Positions 53,565-61,689 of a stretch of DNA of 64,000 nucleotides are shown piece by piece. The notes beneath the pieces were generated by a model, which did not search any database, was not told the DNA's origin, and saw only the letters and a list, made by a program, of their open reading frames with translations. Source of the DNA: Desulfuromonadales bacterium (GTDB lineage: Bacteria > Desulfobacterota > Desulfuromonadia > Desulfuromonadales > Geopsychrobacteraceae). Made by a program: the position numbers and the translations under genes. Location of the stretch: positions 1 to 64,000 of the forward strand of contig JAHYIY010000007.1 of NCBI GenBank assembly GCA_019429255.1. Reading direction: 5' to 3'. The first letter of the stretch is position 1. The number at the start of each line of letters is the position of its first letter.

Positions 53565-54374
53565 ATGACCACCGAGCAAAAATATGAGCAGTTAAAAGCG
53601 GATATTGCGGCAATGGAATCGGTGCTGGTGGCCTTTTCCGGTGGAGTGGACTCCACCTTTTTGTTGCGCGTTGCCGTCGATGTGCTGGGCACCGACCGGG
53701 TCCTGGCCCTGACCGCAACGTCGCCGACCTATCCGAACTATGAATTTGAAGAGAGCTGCAAACTGGCGGCGACCATGGGAGTGCGCCAACTGGTTGTAGA
53801 AAGCCATGAACTGAAGGTGCCTGATTTTACCCGCAATGACCGGCGCCGCTGTTACCATTGCAAAAGTATTCTTTTCAACCTGTGTCGCGCCAAGGCAGCG
53901 GAACTCGGCTTCAGCCGGGTCCTCGACGGCTCGAACCTGGATGACCTCGATGATTTTCGCCCCGGCAGCGATGCGGTAAAAGAGCAACAGATCCGTTCAC
54001 CCTTGCAGCAGGCCGGTCTGACCAAAGAGGACATCAGAACCTTGAGCCGCCGGCTCGGGTTGCCGACGGCCGACAAGCAGGCCTTTGCCTGTCTCTCGTC
54101 CCGGTTTCCCTATGGCACCGAGCTGACACCGGAACGGCTGCTGCAGGTCGAACGCTGTGAGGCTTTTTTACGCGAGCAGGGTTTTGTTAATTACCGGGTC
54201 AGATACCATCACGAGGTCGCCAGGATAGAGGTATCTCCCAGCGAGGTGCCACGCCTGCTTGATCCAAACCTGCGTGATGCGGTGGTTGCCGCCTGCAAAG
54301 AGGCCGGCTTTTCCTATGTCGCCCTCGATCTGCAGGGATACCGCACTGGCAGCATGAACGAGGTGCCGGCCTGA
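53565..54374 (+). CDS. larE: LarE-type ATP-dependent sulfur transferase
   Basis: A 269-residue PP-loop enzyme with SGGVDS at residues 25-30. The conserved ACLSSRFPYG places Cys176 where the sacrificial cysteine of Lactobacillus plantarum LarE is. A CYHC motif at 96-99 adds two more cysteines. Three-cysteine LarE proteins, as in Thermotoga maritima, are known to use a [4Fe-4S] cluster instead of sacrificing a cysteine, and this protein may belong to them. LarE functions in nickel-pincer cofactor synthesis; larB and larC are not in the window. GGAAGGAAGG precedes the ATG. Confidence 0.88.
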   Translation: MTTEQKYEQLKADIAAMESVLVAFSGGVDSTFLLRVAVDVLGTDRVLALTATSPTYPNYEFEESCKLAATMGVRQLVVESHELKVPDFTRNDRRRCYHCKSILFNLCRAKAAELGFSRVLDGSNLDDLDDFRPGSDAVKEQQIRSPLQQAGLTKEDIRTLSRRLGLPTADKQAFACLSSRFPYGTELTPERLLQVERCEAFLREQGFVNYRVRYHHEVARIEVSPSEVPRLLDPNLRDAVVAACKEAGFSYVALDLQGYRTGSMNEVPA

Positions 54375-54414
54375 GGTTGCACCTCTTCTGCTCTGACCTT
54401 CACGTTGATTGCCC

Positions 54415-54443
54415 TTGAATAAGGTCTGAAATCAACGTAGAAT
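54415..54443 (+). promoter_or_regulatory. Probable promoter of selC
   Basis: TTGAAT (54415-54420) is separated by exactly 17 bp from TAGAAT (54438-54443), about 22 bp before the mature tRNA 5' end. An inverted repeat GTTGATT/AATCAAC (54404-54410 and 54430-54436) overlaps it. Confidence 0.75.
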
Positions 54444-54464
54444 CGGGGCTCATGAACGACTTGC

Positions 54465-54560
54465 GGAGGCAGTCAGTAGCCTGGTGGCGCTCACGGTCTT
54501 CAAAACCGCTGGGGGGCGTATCCCGTCCCTGGTGAGTTCGATTCTCATCTGCCTCCGCCA
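54465..54560 (+). tRNA. selC: Selenocysteine tRNA (anticodon UCA)
   Basis: A 96-nt tRNA with an encoded CCA. The acceptor stem has eight base pairs (GGAGGCAG with CTGCCTCC), as in bacterial tRNA-Sec. The anticodon loop is CTTCAAA with anticodon TCA. A long variable arm rich in G and C follows, and the T arm is GGTGAG-TTCGATT-CTCATC. It decodes UGA with SelB and a SECIS element. selA, selB and selD are not in the window and no selenoprotein gene was found here. Confidence 0.95.
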
Positions 54561-54572
54561 ATCAATAAAAAT

Positions 54573-54609
54573 AAGGGGTTATGGATTTTTCCATAGCCCC
54601 TTGTTTTTT
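54573..54609 (+). terminator. Intrinsic terminator after selC
   Basis: AAGGGGTTATGGA and TCCATAGCCCCTT pair over 13 bp (one G-U) with a four-base loop, followed by a T-rich tract. It is 12 bp after the tRNA 3' end. Confidence 0.92.
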
Positions 54610-54712
54610 GTGGTCTTGTCAATAAGCCAATTTTGGGACATCCATACCGATAATCGGTTTATGTCCCCCCTGTTTTTGCTGCCACCGGTTTTGTTGGCCT
54701 GAAGGTGCTTGT

Positions 54713-56203
54713 TCAGCCGATGTGGAGATATTCCTTGACCAGAATTTTGATCTGATCATTTTTGCCATAAAGCCGCTCACTTAACCCATTGTCCTTAAAC
54801 TTTTTGAGCTTTTGAATGCGGTTGTCGATCAGTCCTGACGGGAAAATACCATGGGCTTCAAAAATGGCGCGTTTTTCCTGCAGGGCATCGGCAGACTCAT
54901 CACACGAGGCGGGCAGTTGCTTGAGGCCGGCCAATTTTTCCTGATATTCCGGCTTGAAGATGTTGACATCGACATAGAGCTGCCGTGCCTTTTCCAGGGC
55001 GTCCAGCATATTGAGTCCATGCAGTGCCGCCGTTACCAGCCCCGCCAGGGTAAGATAGATATCAGCGGAGCCATCCGGAACCCGAAATTCAAAGGTCTGC
55101 TTGCTGTCACCACCGGACTCGAGGGGTGGGCACAGGGGGTTGGCATCGTTGATCATGTTGTCGGCACCCTGCCAACCGAGGGGGACGCGGACGACGACAG
55201 AACGGTTGCGATCTCCCCAGCAGATGTTGGTCGGGGCCTCCTGGTGGGGAACCAGCCTCAGGTATGACGTTGGGATGGTATTGCCGAAGGCAGTCAGGGC
55301 ATCGGCGGCTTCAAGGATGCCGGCGATCATTTTTCTGCTCATGTCGCTGAGCTTGCCGTTTTCAACGGTAATATTTTTACCTTCTTGTTCTACCAGCATA
55401 TGAAAGTGCATGCCGCTTCCCGCTCTGCCGGCAGTGATCTTGGGGGCGAAGCTGACGCCGACACCGCGCTGATTACACAGCATTCGGACAAACCATTTTG
55501 CCAGAATCATTTGCTCGGCAGCCTCTTCCAGAGAGGTAGGCAAAAACTCAATTTCATGCTGCTCATAATAGTTATCGCCATCGGAAAAGCTGCCGACTTC
55601 GGAATGCCCGTATTTGATTTTTGCTCCTGTTTTCGCGAGCAGGCGCAGGGCCTCTGTCCGAATGTCCTCAAATTTCGCGAAGGGTTCGCTGGCATGGTAG
55701 CCTTTCTGGTCGACGCTTGGAAACAGACCATCTTTATCTCCGACAATATAATATTCAAGTTCACCCAGGGCCTTGAAGGTACCTCCGGTTTGGCGGGTAA
55801 ACTCGTCACTGGCCCGGCGCAGAATATAGCCCGGATCACTGTCGAGGGGCGTTCCCATATTGTCGTAGATAGAGCAGAGAATATCGACAGTGGGTACGTC
55901 GGTGAATGGATTTAAAAAAGCGGTGCGGTAGCGGGGAACGATGTAAAGGTCGCTGCTGCCCGCTTCAATGAAAGAAAATACGTTGCTGCCATCGACTCTT
56001 TCACCATAGGACAGGATGGTATAGAGGTGTTCACGGGAAGAGATAACAAAATTCAGGGTTCGAAGTCGTCCGTCCTCGGCAACATAACGAAGATTGACCA
56101 TTTCAATGTCGCGTTCTTGGCAGAAGCGCATGATGTCGTCTTGGGTGAATTCGGCGGCGGGTTTTCTTAAGTGCTGGACCAGTTCATTCGGGCTCATTCT
56201 CAT
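54713..56203 (-). CDS. Glutamine synthetase family protein
   Basis: A 496-residue GS-fold protein. The beta-grasp N-domain includes EMVNLRYVAEDGRLRTLNF. The catalytic domain has ALGELEYYIV, GSGMHFHM (with the ammonia/metal-site His), RNRSVVVRVP and FEFRVPDGSADIYL. Relative to typical GS-I, the last motif reads GSADIYL instead of the usual S-A-N-P-Y-L, and an insertion follows HSEVG. It is therefore a divergent homologue whose substrate may not be glutamate. The ATG at 56203 has GGAAGGA 8 nt upstream, preferable to 56221. The gene is convergent with selC. Confidence 0.82.
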   Translation of the reverse strand: MRMSPNELVQHLRKPAAEFTQDDIMRFCQERDIEMVNLRYVAEDGRLRTLNFVISSREHLYTILSYGERVDGSNVFSFIEAGSSDLYIVPRYRTAFLNPFTDVPTVDILCSIYDNMGTPLDSDPGYILRRASDEFTRQTGGTFKALGELEYYIVGDKDGLFPSVDQKGYHASEPFAKFEDIRTEALRLLAKTGAKIKYGHSEVGSFSDGDNYYEQHEIEFLPTSLEEAAEQMILAKWFVRMLCNQRGVGVSFAPKITAGRAGSGMHFHMLVEQEGKNITVENGKLSDMSRKMIAGILEAADALTAFGNTIPTSYLRLVPHQEAPTNICWGDRNRSVVVRVPLGWQGADNMINDANPLCPPLESGGDSKQTFEFRVPDGSADIYLTLAGLVTAALHGLNMLDALEKARQLYVDVNIFKPEYQEKLAGLKQLPASCDESADALQEKRAIFEAHGIFPSGLIDNRIQKLKKFKDNGLSERLYGKNDQIKILVKEYLHIG

Positions 56204-56468
56204 CGTTGAGATCCTTCCCATAGGCTAAAGTTGATAACAACACCCTGCCACCGCGCTACGCCATTGAAGCACGGGGTCTGAATGTAGGCAGGGATCAGTT
56301 GAAAAGTGAGATTTTTAGGATATTTTTAGCGCGTACGATAGCCCAATGTGGTTTTGATGTTCAAGGAGTTTTCCAAGAACAGCAAGCTGTCTTGTTGCTA
56401 ACCTGGTGCCCACGTGGAAATTGCGGATGGACACCAGGAGGTTTCGGGATAAGAACTAATCTGTGGGG

Positions 56469-57293
56469 TTAGCAACCGGCGAGGGCAAGGTCTTCCGGTT
56501 TTTCTGCTTGAGTATCGTTGCGGCGCGGGGCGATGCGGCGGAAAAAACCGACCAGCTTGCGACTGAGTTCCTGTGGCAGTTCCAGTGACAGCAGGTGGCC
56601 GCCGTCCAGTTTGTCCGAGCCGAGGCAGCGTGGCAATTTGCCGGCCATAATCGCAACGTGATGGGGATGACAGATGTTATCATGTTCACCGCCGACCACC
56701 ATGGTTGGCAGTTGCAGGGTGGCGAGCAGTTGGGTGTAGTCGCGGCGATTAATCATCGCTTTAAGGCCATTAATCAGGGCATCGCGATCGTAGTTGTCAA
56801 CCATCCGCCGTACCGAGGTTAGCAGGTGTGCGGGAAGCTGCTGCTCGCGCCCGGCAAACAACATATTAATTAATTGATTGCGCGCGTCCCAGTCGCCGTT
56901 TTGCGTCAGATCATTGATCAGTTCGGCGCGGCGGGCGTGTTCCTGCACATCGTCTTGTACCGGACGGGTGGAGATGAAGCAGGCACCGGCAATGCGCTCA
57001 GGGTAGCGTTCGAGCAGATCGAAGAGGATCGCTCCGCCCATTCCCATGCCGCAGGCGGCAAAGCGGCGCAGACCGAGACGGTTGAGTAAGCGCACAATGC
57101 TGAGGCTGTAGTCGCTGATGGTATTGTGCTCGCGGCATTGTGAAAAATCGGGCAGAATGACCCGAAAACCGGCGTTTTGTAAGGGGTCGATCTGTTCATT
57201 CCAGATCTCGGCGGTTAAGGGCAGATCATGGATAAGAACAACGGCCGGCCCCTGACCAAAATCCTTAAATGGGAGGGTGGGTTCCTTGTGCAT
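56469..57293 (-). CDS. Alpha/beta-hydrolase-fold protein lacking the nucleophilic serine
   Basis: A 274-residue alpha/beta hydrolase. The oxyanion-side loop reads IHDLPLTAEIW in place of the common HGFP. The nucleophile elbow is GMGMG (residues 82-86), so Gly84 occupies the Ser position of G-x-S-x-G. The acid (GGEHDNICH) and histidine (GGHLL) of the triad remain. The nucleotide sequence gives GGC-ATG-GGA-ATG-GGC, so this is not a misread frame. The protein may be a non-catalytic binding protein. It lies 265 bp upstream of the GS-like gene on the same strand; a regulatory relation is not evident. Confidence 0.82.
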   Translation of the reverse strand: MHKEPTLPFKDFGQGPAVVLIHDLPLTAEIWNEQIDPLQNAGFRVILPDFSQCREHNTISDYSLSIVRLLNRLGLRRFAACGMGMGGAILFDLLERYPERIAGACFISTRPVQDDVQEHARRAELINDLTQNGDWDARNQLINMLFAGREQQLPAHLLTSVRRMVDNYDRDALINGLKAMINRRDYTQLLATLQLPTMVVGGEHDNICHPHHVAIMAGKLPRCLGSDKLDGGHLLSLELPQELSRKLVGFFRRIAPRRNDTQAEKPEDLALAGC

Positions 57294-57694
57294 CGGTTTT
57301 CTCCTTTGGGTAATGAATGATGAAATTGGTCGATTCTTTGCTGTATGTTGAGGCTGTAGGCGGTGGCCCCATTGCTGAGCGCTTGTTGATGTCTTAGCTG
57401 TGATAAAGGAAAAGCAATTTATATACCGATGTTTTACATTGATAAAACTCTATAAAACATAGAAAAAACAAAATGATAGGATTTTCTGGTATTATTTCAA
57501 ATATATGTAAATTTGCAAATATGCAAACGTTATTATAGTCCGGCGGGGACGCGCTGGGCTGGGTTGTTAGCGCAACACACTGAAAATTAAGAATAAATTG
57601 AGTTGTTTGCAGTATTGCGAAATGGCCTCGGTACTGTTTGGCATTTCAGCGATATGGGAAGGGCCTGTGTTGTCACTTTAAAAGGGGGCTGCTG
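57294..57694. other. 401-bp AT-rich stretch with a small palindrome
   Basis: No gene is present between the minus-strand hydrolase gene and the SDR remnant. The region 57420-57540 is unusually AT-rich for this window. It contains TTTGCA-AATA-TGCAAA (57512-57527), an exact 6-bp inverted repeat that could be an operator. TATTAT follows at 57531, without a convincing -35. Confidence 0.5.
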
Positions 57695-58035
57695 ATGGAT
57701 GATCTGCAAAAACCGGTAGTTCTGGTCACCGGTGGGGCGCAGGGGATTGGCAAGGGGGGCAATCGTCAATCTGGCCTCAACGCGGGCTTTTCAGTCTGAA
57801 GCCGACACCGAGGCTTATTCTGCCGGCAAGGGGGGAGTCGTGGCTTTAACTCACGCCATGGCCATGAGCCTCGGCCCGCAGATTCGCGTCAACAGTATCA
57901 GCCCCGGCTGGATTCATGTCACCGCCGCGCCCTTACGCCCGCAGGATCATCGCCAGCATCCAGTGGGGCGGGTTGGCACCCCGGAGGATATTGCCGGTCT
58001 TGTAGCGTATCTGCTCTCCAGCCCGCTGGTGATCT
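57695..58035 (+). pseudogene. SDR-family dehydrogenase remnant with internal deletion
   Basis: The start ([20 protein letters not shown]) with AGGGGG upstream is the NAD(P)-binding N-terminus of a short-chain dehydrogenase. After about 20 codons the frame shifts by one and resumes as [12 protein letters not shown], the beta-5 region with the catalytic Tyr/Lys (EAYSAGKGG). About 110 residues are missing between. The end breaks off after [10 protein letters not shown], short of the usual C-terminus. It cannot give a working enzyme. Confidence 0.85.
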
Positions 58036-58165
58036 CTACAATGCGGATCCGCTCGGTAGCGGTGGTGATAACCTGTGCCGCTGCGCTGCAGGGTAAAATG
58101 GCGAGGAATAATAAAATAAGAGTAAGGTGCAGGGCGCGGTAGCTGAATGTCTCGCTGTTAAACAT
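58036..58165 (-). pseudogene. Truncated 5' end of an exported-protein gene
   Basis: An ATG at 58165 with AGGGAGG upstream starts a clear signal peptide ([20 protein letters not shown] and on to CSAAAQ). About 15 further residues follow before the sequence runs into the reverse strand of the SDR remnant. The ribosome site and signal peptide are well preserved, but the body is gone. The end at 58036 is approximate. Confidence 0.65.
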
Positions 58166-58259
58166 GATAAGCCTCCCTGTCATCTTCCTTTTTCGGAAAT
58201 CGGGTGAGGGTCTCCATTATCGCACAGTTGGTCGGTGGCTATGGTCGCAGCTGTGTCAG

Positions 58260-58268
58260 TGGTATAAT
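58260..58268 (+). promoter_or_regulatory. Extended -10 promoter of the AcuI/YhdH gene
   Basis: TGGTATAAT (58260-58268) is an exact extended -10 (TG-N-TATAAT). No good -35 is present, as is common in extended -10 promoters. The leader would be about 60 nt before the AAGGAGG site. Confidence 0.7.
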
Positions 58269-58336
58269 GTGTACTGCCAACATTTTACTTCAACTTTGCA
58301 TAATTGCTTTCGATCACATCTTGTTAAGGAGGTTTT

Positions 58337-59338
58337 ATGTCGATGAAATTTAAAGCATTAGTCGTGAGTCAGCCGGAAAAAAAGGTGTTTGTCCGTTCGA
58401 TTGAAACCCGCAGCCTGGGGGAACTGCCGGTCGGCGATCTGGTGGTCAAGGTTCATTATTCGTCCCTTAACTACAAAGATGCTCTGTCGGCGACCGGTAA
58501 TCCGGGGGTGACCCGTGAGTTTCCTCATACTCCCGGGATCGATGCTGCCGGCGAGGTTATCAGTTGTGGTAACGGCAGTTTCCAGCCTGGCGATCAGGTG
58601 ATTGTTACCAGCTATGACCTGGGGATGGAAACGGATGGCGGTTTTGGTCAGTTGATTCGCGTGCCGTCGCAGTGGGCGCTAAAGTTGCCAAAGGGCCTTA
58701 CCCTTAAAGAAAGCATGATGTACGGTACCGCCGGCTTGACCGCCGGCTTGTCGGTTGAACAATTGCTCGCCAATGGTGTAACTCCGGACTCCGGGCCGAT
58801 TCTGGTGACCGGAGCGACCGGTGGCGTTGGCAGCCTGGCGCTGGCGATTTTGGCCAAACTCGGTTATCAGGTGACGGCCGTCACCGGCAAGCTCGATGAG
58901 GAGCCTTACCTCAAACGTCTCGGTGCCGTGCAGGTGCTCAGTCGCGAAACATTTATGACCGGTAGTGAGCGGCCGATGCTGAAAACTACTTGGGCCGGCG
59001 TGGTTGATTGCGTCGGTGGTGAGATGCTGGCAACGGCGATTAAATCCACCTGTTACGATGGGGTGGTGACCTGCTGTGGCCTGGTGGCGTCGCCCGATCT
59101 GCCGATCAATGTCTTCCCCTTTATTCTTCGCGGCGTGCGCCTGATCGGTATCGATTCAGCCGCAGCCCCCATGGCGCGCCGTCAGCAGGTCTGGATCAAG
59201 CTGGCAGATGAGTGGAAACTCGACGATCTAGACAAGATGGTCGAAGAGGTGGCGCTGGAGCAACTGGAAGAAAAAATCAAGCAGATGCTTGCCGGTGAGC
59301 TCAAGCGCCGGGTGTTGGTTTCTCTGATTGAGGCCTGA
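58337..59338 (+). CDS. acuI: YhdH/AcuI-family acrylyl-CoA reductase-like oxidoreductase
   Basis: A 333-residue zinc-independent MDR protein. The NADPH motif GATGGVGSLAL is near residue 158, and LNYKDALSATG and PGIDAAGEV are family signatures. AcuI reduces acrylyl-CoA to propionyl-CoA. YhdH homologues are often named quinone reductases, so the physiological substrate is uncertain. A strong AAGGAGG precedes the ATG. It is followed by an M48 lipoprotein gene 31 bp later. Confidence 0.88.
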   Translation: MSMKFKALVVSQPEKKVFVRSIETRSLGELPVGDLVVKVHYSSLNYKDALSATGNPGVTREFPHTPGIDAAGEVISCGNGSFQPGDQVIVTSYDLGMETDGGFGQLIRVPSQWALKLPKGLTLKESMMYGTAGLTAGLSVEQLLANGVTPDSGPILVTGATGGVGSLALAILAKLGYQVTAVTGKLDEEPYLKRLGAVQVLSRETFMTGSERPMLKTTWAGVVDCVGGEMLATAIKSTCYDGVVTCCGLVASPDLPINVFPFILRGVRLIGIDSAAAPMARRQQVWIKLADEWKLDDLDKMVEEVALEQLEEKIKQMLAGELKRRVLVSLIEA

Positions 59339-59369
59339 TGATAATGTGTCAGTGGAGCGGGAGGCGATG

Positions 59370-60911
59370 ATGTTTCGACATCTGGTATGGATGCTGGTGC
59401 TGGTGGTGTTGGTCGGTTGCGCCGTTAATCCGGTCACCGGGCGCAAGGAGCTGACGCTGATCGGTGAGGGGACTGAATTGCAGATTGGTGCTGAGCAGTA
59501 TGCGCCGCTGCGGCAGATGCAGGGAGGCGATTATAGCACCCAGCCGCAGATTACAGCCTACGTCAAGGAAATCGGCGGGCGTCTGGCGGCAGTCAGTGAT
59601 CGTCCTTTGCCCTATGAGTTTCAGGTGATTAACGACTCGACGCCGAATGCCTGGGCGCTGCCCGGCGGCAAGATCGCCATCAATCGCGGTCTGCTGACCG
59701 AGATGCAGAGCGAAGCAGAGCTGGCAGCGGTGCTTGGTCATGAAATTATCCACGCCGCCGCGCGTCACAGTGCCCAGAGTATGCAACGGGGGATGCTGTT
59801 ACAGGGGGCTGTGGTTGCCGCAGCGATGGCGGCAGGCAACAGTGAATATGCCGGGCTGGCGATCGGTGGAGCATCGCTCGCGGCTGGACTGGTGAGTCAG
59901 CAGTACAGCAGGGAGGCCGAACGCGAGGCTGATTATTACGGCATGCTTTACATGTCGCGTGCCGGCTATGATCCCAGCGCGGCGGTTGATCTGCAACAGA
60001 CCTTTGTGCGGTTGTCGGAAGGGCGCCAGAGCAACTGGCTTGAGGGTCTGTTTGCCAGTCATCCCCCATCCCAGGAGCGGGTTGACGCTAACCGGCGTAC
60101 CGTGAGTGAGCTCCCAGCGGGAGGTGAAATGGGGGTAGAGCGTTATCGCCGGGTGCTGGCTCCATTAATTTCTGCGCAAAAAGCCTACGATGCCCATGAC
60201 GAAGGGCGCAAGGCCCTCAATGACAACCGCGCTGATCGTGCCCTGACCCTCGCTGATCAGGCCATTGCCGGGGAGCCCAAGGAAGCCTTGTTCTACGGCC
60301 TGCGTGGGGATGCTTTACGCAAGCAAGGGCGTGAACGCGAAGCGGTAGCGGCGTTCGATCAGGCCTTGCAGCGCCAGCCCGACTATTTCCATTATTATCT
60401 GCAGCGCGGCCTGGCCTATCAGGCGCTTGGGGAGATCAGGTCAGCTAACGCTGATCTGGAGCGCAGCGTCGCCCTGTTACCGACGGCTCCGGCCATGAAC
60501 TCTCTCGGGCAATTGGCTCTTAATCAGGGTAATCGTGCCCGCGCGCTGGAATATTTTACCAGTGCAGCCAGTTCTGACTCAGCGGCGGGGCGGCAGGCCC
60601 ATGCCTCGTTGGTGCGCCTGGACCTGTCCACCAACCCGGAAAAATATCTCAAGCTCGATCTTGCTCTTGATCGTCAGGGGCAGTTGATTGCCCGTCTGGT
60701 CAATCAGACCCCGGTAGCGGTAGGTGATATCACCCTTGAGGTTGGTTACAACGATCAGGCCGGTAAGCGCCGGCAGACCCGTTTGCGCATTGCCGGGCCG
60801 GTCGCTGCCGGAACCACCTATCAGGTGGTCACCGGACTTGGCCCGATCAGCGACCCTGCCGGCATCAAGAACCTGGGCAGCCGCATCCTTGCGGCCCAGG
60901 TTGCAGAGTAA
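59370..60911 (+). CDS. M48-family metalloprotease lipoprotein with TPRs
   Basis: A 513-residue predicted lipoprotein (lipobox VLVGC). The zinc motif is HEIIH in LGHEIIHAAARHS, and the third ligand is in REAEREADYYG. TPR-like helices follow from about residue 270 to 420. This is the BepA/YfgC architecture, periplasmic proteases that maintain outer-membrane protein quality. The ATG at 59370 sits 5 nt after GGGAGG; the ATG three bases upstream is also possible. The C-terminal beta-rich segment is less conserved. Confidence 0.9.
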   Translation: MFRHLVWMLVLVVLVGCAVNPVTGRKELTLIGEGTELQIGAEQYAPLRQMQGGDYSTQPQITAYVKEIGGRLAAVSDRPLPYEFQVINDSTPNAWALPGGKIAINRGLLTEMQSEAELAAVLGHEIIHAAARHSAQSMQRGMLLQGAVVAAAMAAGNSEYAGLAIGGASLAAGLVSQQYSREAEREADYYGMLYMSRAGYDPSAAVDLQQTFVRLSEGRQSNWLEGLFASHPPSQERVDANRRTVSELPAGGEMGVERYRRVLAPLISAQKAYDAHDEGRKALNDNRADRALTLADQAIAGEPKEALFYGLRGDALRKQGREREAVAAFDQALQRQPDYFHYYLQRGLAYQALGEIRSANADLERSVALLPTAPAMNSLGQLALNQGNRARALEYFTSAASSDSAAGRQAHASLVRLDLSTNPEKYLKLDLALDRQGQLIARLVNQTPVAVGDITLEVGYNDQAGKRRQTRLRIAGPVAAGTTYQVVTGLGPISDPAGIKNLGSRILAAQVAE

Positions 60912-60927
60912 TGACTGTCGGTAACTG

Positions 60928-61689
60928 ATGTATTTTTGCGATACCCACATTCACCTGGTCGCCGCCGGTGTGGAGGGGATGGCCGACATATGGGTCGACT
61001 CCGCCGCAGCGGCGGGCATCGATCGCCTGATTCAGCCCGGCGTCAGAAGCGCTGAATGGGATGCGCTGATCTCTTTGGCAGAGCGCCATTCCAGCGTATA
61101 TGCCGCTCCGGGAATTCATCCTCTGTACGCAGATCAATGGGATGACGAGGTGGCCCTGCGGTTAGAAGAATTGACCCGCCATCCTAAGGTCGTGGCCATC
61201 GGTGAAATAGGTCTGGATGCGGTTGTCAGACCTGCGCAGGAGGTTCAGGAACAGGTCCTCCGTGCCCAGTTGCGGATGGCTCTGGATCATGGCTTGCCGG
61301 TGTTGCTTCACTGTCGTCAAAAAAAGGGTGCCCTGCTGGCAATATTGCGTGAATTGGACATCGGTCGGCAGATTGGCGGTGTCTGGCATGCTTTTTCCGG
61401 CGGTTTGCCTTTTGCCCGCGAGTTGGTCGACCTGAAATTTTCTATCGGGGTGGGGCCGATTCTGCTGCGCCGCAATGCGCGCAAGCTATTAGAGGTTGTC
61501 GCCGCCTTGCCGATATCTGCCATCCTGTTGGAAACGGATCTGCCGGATCCGGCACAGGCACCGGAGGAATTGGTTAAGGTCGCGAAAAGAATAGCAGAAA
61601 TTAAAAACCTGACCCTTGATACTGTCGCCAGGGTAACGACAGAAAATGCTCTAAGGTTGTTTGATAAAATTCAGGAAGGCAACAAATGA
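60928..61689 (+). CDS. TatD-family metal-dependent hydrolase
   Basis: A 253-residue TIM-barrel hydrolase. The metal site is complete: DTHIHL, GEIGLD, LLHCRQ, WHAFSG and ETDLPD. TatD proteins are 3'-exonucleases or D-aminoacyl hydrolases depending on the member. No strong Shine-Dalgarno precedes the ATG. The stop overlaps the tcdA start (ATGA), so the two are translationally coupled. Confidence 0.92.
   Translation: MYFCDTHIHLVAAGVEGMADIWVDSAAAAGIDRLIQPGVRSAEWDALISLAERHSSVYAAPGIHPLYADQWDDEVALRLEELTRHPKVVAIGEIGLDAVVRPAQEVQEQVLRAQLRMALDHGLPVLLHCRQKKGALLAILRELDIGRQIGGVWHAFSGGLPFARELVDLKFSIGVGPILLRRNARKLLEVVAALPISAILLETDLPDPAQAPEELVKVAKRIAEIKNLTLDTVARVTTENALRLFDKIQEGNK

Larger units (their letters stand above)
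54375..54712. other. 338-bp stretch holding selC
   Basis: Between larE and the convergent glutamine synthetase gene there is only the tRNA-Sec gene with its promoter and terminator, then about 100 bp without visible features. Confidence 0.8.

Noticed and set aside
56402-56438. CCTGGTG/CACCAGG hairpin as terminator of the hydrolase gene
   Set aside because: The stem is only seven pairs with a long loop, and no T tract follows on the minus strand.
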